Shown here: piece by piece, positions 22,253-26,670 of the stretch
Position numbering within the stretch: position 1 is the stretch's first letter
How the letters are laid out: the number at the start of each line of letters is the position of its first letter
Source of the DNA: Caldithrix sp.
Lineage (GTDB): Bacteria; KSB1; UBA2214; DYKH01
Reading direction: 5' to 3'
DNA: 26,670 nt
Assembly: GCA_020722685.1 (NCBI GenBank)
Contig: DYKH01000073.1
Location: forward strand, 1 to 26,670
Made by a program: the position numbers and the translations under genes
The notes under the pieces: model-generated
Told to the model about the DNA's origin: nothing
The model's input: the letters and a program-made list of their open reading frames with translations, nothing else
Databases searched by the model: none

Positions 22253-23479
22253 TCACTTTTCGAATTTGTAAACATGAACTGCAAACGGTGCATAATAGTC
22301 CGTCAGCACCCCTTGGTCCAGCTTCACTTGTCGTCCTTCTGATAGTACGGTTGCACGGGTGAATTCGCGTAAGCCTCGCAGGCTCACCTGCGCCGGATTC
22401 TTGTCCGCATTGGCTGTCAGCAAATACGTAATGCCCTTCACCGACTTGGCCAGCAGTTCGACGCCGGCATCCACCGAATGTCCAAGCTCTTGGTACTCTG
22501 TGGTGAGCGGCAAATCGATCGTCCGAGCGGCCAAAACCTCCTGCATGCTGCCAAGCTCCTTGGTCACTGCCGCCAAATTCGTCCAGAATGGTGACGGCTG
22601 CGGCGTATAATAGGTGCCCCAGTAAATGATGCCGTTGGCGCCGTGAATGATGGCATTGTAGGCCATAAATCGCGTCTCATGGTAATTCGGATATTGCACC
22701 ATCCGCTCTTCGCGGTCTTTGGCCTCGCGCAGCATTTCCCAAGCAAAGCCCTGCAGCACCATAAAGACCGGTTTGCCTTTACCCGCGACGGTCCGCATTT
22801 TATCAGTGTACTCGCCCACTTGGCTAATATAAATGTTCAGCAAGTCGCCTTGCATACCATCGGGGAAGAGCGCATAACTCAGGCGAATGCCGCGCGGGAT
22901 GACCGGATATATGTCGCAGGCCACAATATCGTTCGCCGGATTGTACCTTTGCAGAGTGGAGATGAGATTAGTCGGCGCGTGATTCATATAGACCAAATGC
23001 TTGGGATCTTCATCCTTGATGACCTGATAGCTTCTCATCAAATCTTCGGCCTTGACCCGACATTCCGCCGAGTTCCAACGCCAGGCCGGCTCGTCTTCCA
23101 TTTCCCAGCAAAGGAGCGCCGGATGGTCCTTGTACGCCTGAATGCGCTCGCGATAGGCTTGGCTGCTTTTGTCAAAGTTGGCGGGATCGATGGAGCCAAT
23201 GCTGATCCAGGCAGACAGTCCGCTGGCCTGCGCCTGGTCCAGCTCGCTTTGCTTGGCTTCCACGCGAATGAGGTTATACCCTAATTCTGCCATATTCCTA
23301 TAGGGATCGTCGCTCTTCGGTAAGTAATAGGAGCCAATGATGAAGGTTCTCTTTCCGTCTTTGACAATCATGCCGTCATCGTCATGGCCAAGACCGGATA
23401 CGGATTGTTGTTGCGGCCCAGGTGAACAGGCGATGAACGTGCTCACAAATATTGTCAGGATACCCAATACGTGTTTCAT
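22253..23479 (-). CDS. Lipoprotein with clan GH-A-like TIM-barrel glycosidase domain
   Basis: 408 aa from ATG 23479, whose ATGA overlaps the stop of the PL22-like gene by 4 bases. A start at 23491 is also possible. The N-terminus has a signal with a possible lipobox (TFIAC, Cys18). Barrel features are GSYYLPKSDDPYRNMAELGYNLIRVE, a CWEMEDEPAW segment (124-133) where the DEP Glu (E130) matches the acid/base position of clan GH-A, IVACDIYPV, and GKPVFMVLQGFAW. Then come FMAYNAIIHGANGIIYWG and a C-terminal beta domain (LLTANADKNPAQVSLRGL). The strand where GH-A enzymes carry the nucleophile Glu reads LQGF, so the second catalytic residue is not obvious. The likely role is glycan cleavage at the cell surface or periplasm. 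Confidence 0.75.
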   Translation of the reverse strand: MKHVLGILTIFVSTFIACSPGPQQQSVSGLGHDDDGMIVKDGKRTFIIGSYYLPKSDDPYRNMAELGYNLIRVEAKQSELDQAQASGLSAWISIGSIDPANFDKSSQAYRERIQAYKDHPALLCWEMEDEPAWRWNSAECRVKAEDLMRSYQVIKDEDPKHLVYMNHAPTNLISTLQRYNPANDIVACDIYPVIPRGIRLSYALFPDGMQGDLLNIYISQVGEYTDKMRTVAGKGKPVFMVLQGFAWEMLREAKDREERMVQYPNYHETRFMAYNAIIHGANGIIYWGTYYTPQPSPFWTNLAAVTKELGSMQEVLAARTIDLPLTTEYQELGHSVDAGVELLAKSVKGITYLLTANADKNPAQVSLRGLREFTRATVLSEGRQVKLDQGVLTDYYAPFAVHVYKFEK

Positions 23480-24681
23480 TGTTTCGTCCATTCTTCAGGA
23501 ATTTCTGCAATACAAACATCCGGATTGCCAAAATACTCCGAACCAAAAATGACCGCTTTGCCTTGCGTATCCCAACCGACTTCAGGATGCGTGCCGTGCC
23601 CATAAGTGCGATGTCCGGTCGTCAGCAAGCGCATGCGCGTCGTTTGCGCGTCAAAGATGGCGATGCCGCCGTGCCAGTTGTCCGCTGCCACCCATCTGCC
23701 GATGGGATCGCCGCAAGCATGCCACCAGTTCAACTCCGCCACCTCACTGGCTGTACCTTCCGGCCAGTAGCTGCCCGCGCCGATGATGCGCGTTTCTTGC
23801 GTGTAGATATTTACCACCTTGACGTGGGATTCGACCTTGTATCCGTCTTTCAGATAGCCGCCGCAAAAGGTGACCAAATCATTCACCCACCAACATTCAT
23901 GCGTAACCAATTCCCCCGGAATCTGATGATGCAGTTTCCACGCTCCTTTGCCGGAAAAATCCACCAGCCACATACGCTGCGCGTTGCGATCCCCGGCGCC
24001 ATCGCCGGCAAACATAATCAGGTCCGGTCGGGTATGGCTGAATTGCACGTGCGAAGTGGGAATGTCCGTCTCCAAAAGCGTCTTTACCGCACCCGTTTCG
24101 ATTTCCATGGCCGCGATGACATTCTTGCCGTTTTTGCCATTGGCAGACAGAGACAAATAAGCGCCGTCGGCGTTCTCGGTCAAGGCTTCCTTGACCGTCA
24201 GGCTTTCGGGAACGTCGCCGATCTTTCGCTCACGGATTCTGACCTTGTTCTTTCCGGCAGCATCCACAAGCACCAACCAGGCGTAGACGGAACGGTCGCG
24301 AATGACGTAGACATAGTTCCCGCGACGAGAAACGACCGCCGAGCCGGCGTTCGCTGAACCGGCGGGAACGAGTCGTGCCAGCTCGCCGGTAGCCGTCAAG
24401 TAGCCGAAATACTCGCTGCGTCCCGTGCGGTCGGTGGAAAAAACGATCAGCGAGCCGTCCGGAAGCCAGGCGTTGTGGGTGAAATAAAAGGCTCTATCGC
24501 TACCCGGGGCCGTTGTTATGAAGCGCACCTGATTGCCGGTCACAGAGTCGGTGATGACTTTGTGCTCAGGGGGATAGATTGGGCAGGACCATTCGGAAGG
24601 CTTCCTTTCTTCCTTCGCCCAAAGCAGGGAGCCCACAAAGCTCGCGGCAATCAAAACTGTTACCACGCGTGAGTACGACAC
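23476..24681 (-). CDS. Exported oligogalacturonate-lyase-like (PL22-type) beta-propeller
   Basis: 401 aa from GTG 24681, chosen because GGAGG (24692-24688) sits exactly 6 bases upstream. The ATG further up (24711) has no ribosome site. The start gives a signal peptide (VVTVLIAASFVGSLLWA). The propeller shows FYFTHNAWLPDGSLIVFSTDR, SHVQFSHTRPDLIMFAGDG (H211, at the place of the catalytic His of PL22 enzymes), THECWWVND (H261) and, near the end, HGTHPEVGWD. His residues in these places bind the metal in characterised oligogalacturonate lyases. Those enzymes are normally cytoplasmic, so export is unusual. Pectin fragments are a likely but unproven substrate. It overlaps the next gene by 4 bases, so the two are translationally coupled. 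Confidence 0.75.
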   Translation of the reverse strand: MSYSRVVTVLIAASFVGSLLWAKEERKPSEWSCPIYPPEHKVITDSVTGNQVRFITTAPGSDRAFYFTHNAWLPDGSLIVFSTDRTGRSEYFGYLTATGELARLVPAGSANAGSAVVSRRGNYVYVIRDRSVYAWLVLVDAAGKNKVRIRERKIGDVPESLTVKEALTENADGAYLSLSANGKNGKNVIAAMEIETGAVKTLLETDIPTSHVQFSHTRPDLIMFAGDGAGDRNAQRMWLVDFSGKGAWKLHHQIPGELVTHECWWVNDLVTFCGGYLKDGYKVESHVKVVNIYTQETRIIGAGSYWPEGTASEVAELNWWHACGDPIGRWVAADNWHGGIAIFDAQTTRMRLLTTGHRTYGHGTHPEVGWDTQGKAVIFGSEYFGNPDVCIAEIPEEWTKQ

Positions 24682-24840
24682 GCTGAACCTCCGTGTAATA
24701 TGAGATCGCATCGCAAAAAGACGGCCATAATATAATACTCGGCCCAATTATTTGCCAATAGGGATTTCATAAATTCGGGCATCAGACCGTTCATCAATTA
24801 GGCTTTTGCTCGCGTGCACCATTCGCCGTTCCAAAAACTC

Positions 24841-24876
24841 GAGCAAGAGTAAGAGCAAGAGAACGAGCAAGAGTAT
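24841..24876. repeat. Hexanucleotide repeat array (6 units)
   Basis: Six consecutive hexamers on the plus strand: GAGCAA three times, alternating with GAGTAA, GAGAAC and GAGTAT. It lies 19 bp past the stop of the 574-aa enzyme gene. It is the same kind of array, on the same strand, as at 13659-13724 and 16962-17021. Confidence 0.8.
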
Positions 24877-24894
24877 TTTTCAGGCAATTGCCGA

Positions 24895-26619
24895 TCAATT
24901 GGTCCGAAGATGCAGACCCTGCAACGGAAAGCCGTCTGCATCAGTTATTCTTAGGGAGAACATCCAATTTCCATGTGAATTCAGAGAGGTAACGGACAAC
25001 TGCGTCGTGCCCGCTTCTATGGTTATGGGGACGCGCTTTTCAAAGGCATAGCGATCCCGAAAAAGCCAGCCGTGTCCGCGAGGGGGGTAATCGGATTCAT
25101 CGAAGACGATCTTGTCGTTCATACGAATGACAATGCCATCATCCCAGCCGACATTGAGAAAAGCCTGTTGCGGTTTGTCGGAATGCAGAAAGGTGACAAA
25201 CTGGGCGGAGGCGTCATCCGTCCGGCGATTATCAAAGACGTAGCGGCATTCAGTGATACCGCGAGGGTCCAGGTTGGCCCAGTCGAACCAGCGAACCGCG
25301 CCGTCCCTGCCATGGTGGACGACCTGGCTATTGATCGGCTGAAAGATCGCATTGGCGGCGGCGAATTGCGGCTTGCTGCGAGGATTTCCCAACATCCCCA
25401 AGGTCCACCAATGCGCCGGAGTGCCGCAGGCATCGCACAGCTCTTCGGTCGTAATGACGCCGCGATCATAATCGTGTATTTTCTCGATCAGCCGCTTGAT
25501 CGGCTCGGAAGACGGTTGAGGCTCTTCCATTAGGATCCGATGCCAATCGCGCAGATCGATGTCGTCACGAACCAGGTTCTGCTTGGCCAAGCCGTATTTC
25601 CTCTCCAATGGCAAAGTGTGTAGGTACCAGACCGGCATACCGGTGAATGACCAAATGTAGCGTTTGCTGACCAGACGCAAAGTCGACACCTGCTCGCGCA
25701 AATCGGCAACTTCCTCTTTCCACGGCCGGATCGGATAGTCCTTGCCGCTGGTTTCGACCATGTGCAGGGGCCAAACCCCCGGAGCGACCGTGCAATGGCT
25801 TCGCCAGTAGGTCTGGACCTTTGCATCGACAAGGCTTGGTACAAACATATCTTCAGCTCGAGCCGTCAAGAGGTCGGTGACCGGATCGTGCATGCAATAA
25901 GTAAATTCCGTTCCCAAATGCAATCCTCCCGGTGCCTCGCGCTCGGCCATCGCTTCCAACAGTCCAAGCTGATAGGTGGCCCCGATGGGCTTGCCGCGCA
26001 ATCCGCCAGGCAAAGTGATGATGACCGCCTCCGGAAATTCATCCAAAATGGCCTGCATGCTGGCGCGACCCTGTTTTTTCGCTGCCGATAGCAAATCCTC
26101 CACCGTATAGCCGTCGTAGGTGTAAATGGCATGATCCAACGCATAGCGCGGATAGGGATATTCGATATCGATGCACACACCGCGGAATTTCAGCTCGCGC
26201 GCTGCCCGGCCGATGGCAGCAAAGTACTTTGCCATTTTCTGAGTGTATTCATTCGAGAGAAGGGTCGCGGCGGAAGGCCATTCGGCGCTGTCGCCAAAGT
26301 AGACGGTCAAAAAGTTTTCCGTCACACCCGCTTTGTTCAGGGCGGCCAAGTTCTTTCGCGCCATTTTCATCCAATTTGCATCTTCAGGCGGCTTGCCGTC
26401 GATGCCCAAGACTCGCCGGGCGCCATCCTCCCAGGAGGCAATAGTGAAATAAAAGCCGTCGTAGATCTTGGCAATGTCAGTGGCATGATCATTGAGGTAT
26501 CGGTTGGGCTGAATGGAATAACAAATCGTCTTAGGTTTGGAAACGCCAATGCTATTGAAGAGAAAAACCCATCCAACGGTACCAATGAGCCCGAGAAAAC
26601 TAACGCGTGCCTTGGACAT
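24895..26619 (-). CDS. Uncharacterised exported TIM-barrel-like enzyme with C-terminal beta-sandwich
   Basis: 574 aa. AGGAGG about 9 nt before ATG 26619 supports the start. It has a hydrophobic signal or anchor (about 8-25). Residues about 30-350 look like a glycosidase-type barrel: KIYDGFYFTIASWEDG, LTVYFGD, then KFRGVCIDIEYPYP with D151 and E153, VIITLPGG, and YIWSFTGMPVWYLH. I cannot name the family. Residues about 440-574 form a jelly-roll like those on planctomycete and FCB secreted enzymes (FLNVGWDDGIVIRMNDKIVFDE, then ITIEAGTTQLSVTSLN and WMFSLRITDADGFPLQGL), probably ligand-binding. It is the most upstream visible gene of the cluster with the PL22-like and GH-A-like genes. The start of any longer operon lies outside the window. 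Confidence 0.75.
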   Translation of the reverse strand: MSKARVSFLGLIGTVGWVFLFNSIGVSKPKTICYSIQPNRYLNDHATDIAKIYDGFYFTIASWEDGARRVLGIDGKPPEDANWMKMARKNLAALNKAGVTENFLTVYFGDSAEWPSAATLLSNEYTQKMAKYFAAIGRAARELKFRGVCIDIEYPYPRYALDHAIYTYDGYTVEDLLSAAKKQGRASMQAILDEFPEAVIITLPGGLRGKPIGATYQLGLLEAMAEREAPGGLHLGTEFTYCMHDPVTDLLTARAEDMFVPSLVDAKVQTYWRSHCTVAPGVWPLHMVETSGKDYPIRPWKEEVADLREQVSTLRLVSKRYIWSFTGMPVWYLHTLPLERKYGLAKQNLVRDDIDLRDWHRILMEEPQPSSEPIKRLIEKIHDYDRGVITTEELCDACGTPAHWWTLGMLGNPRSKPQFAAANAIFQPINSQVVHHGRDGAVRWFDWANLDPRGITECRYVFDNRRTDDASAQFVTFLHSDKPQQAFLNVGWDDGIVIRMNDKIVFDESDYPPRGHGWLFRDRYAFEKRVPITIEAGTTQLSVTSLNSHGNWMFSLRITDADGFPLQGLHLRTN

Positions 26620-26670
26620 TTAACGCGACCTCCTTTTTGAATAATTCCATGGAACCTGATTTTCGTATCT

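Overview
The window looks like chromosomal DNA from an uncultivated Gram-negative heterotroph, most likely in the FCB superphylum (a KSB1/Calditrichota-like lineage). This is inference from three things. A secreted beta-propeller protein ends in the NYPNPFN-type sorting domain typical of that group. The envelope genes (TonB receptor, MltD-like transglycosylase, lipoproteins) are Gram-negative. The cargo is rich in secreted carbohydrate-active proteins. All recognised genes except one are on the minus strand, so transcription runs right to left. No tRNA, rRNA, CRISPR array or phage gene was seen.

Layout, left to right. 1-51 is the end of a dispersed palindromic repeat. 256-1170 is a CorA-like channel with an altered GMN motif. 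1645-3219 is a secreted six-Asp-box propeller. 3311-4535 is a two-gene unit (DUF1634 and TauE/SafE transporter). 4607-5352 is a broken GH127/DUF1680 gene, and 5458-6654 is a secreted sialidase-like protein. 7045-8155 holds a methyltransferase and an ECF-type S component, with a complete MITE-like element upstream (8218-8349). 8811-11488 is a TonB receptor, NikR and a perfect NikR operator, which together suggest regulated nickel uptake.

11586-18477 is a long co-directional block: MltD-like LysM transglycosylase, NamZ-type muramidase, MEMO-family protein, an unknown secreted protein and a GH32/43-like propeller. The first three are 13 and 9 bp apart and look like a peptidoglycan operon. 18938-20469 has a SWIM zinc-finger protein and an alpha/beta hydrolase. 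20764-21192 is the only plus-strand gene, a small membrane protein. It converges on a HAD hydrolase (21307-22143), and each has its own intrinsic terminator. 22253-26619 is a possible glycan-degradation set: an uncharacterised TIM-barrel-like enzyme, a PL22-like propeller and a clan GH-A-like lipoprotein, the last two sharing a 4-bp stop/start overlap.

The spacers are unusually structured. They hold a MITE-like family (two copies), three arrays of a related hexanucleotide repeat (one inside a coding region), paired REP-like hairpins, a 30-bp near-perfect palindrome and a decamer found in three spacers. No clearly new multi-gene system is evident. The best leads are the NikR-linked uptake genes, the MITE-like family, the hexamer arrays and the uncharacterised enzyme at the right end.
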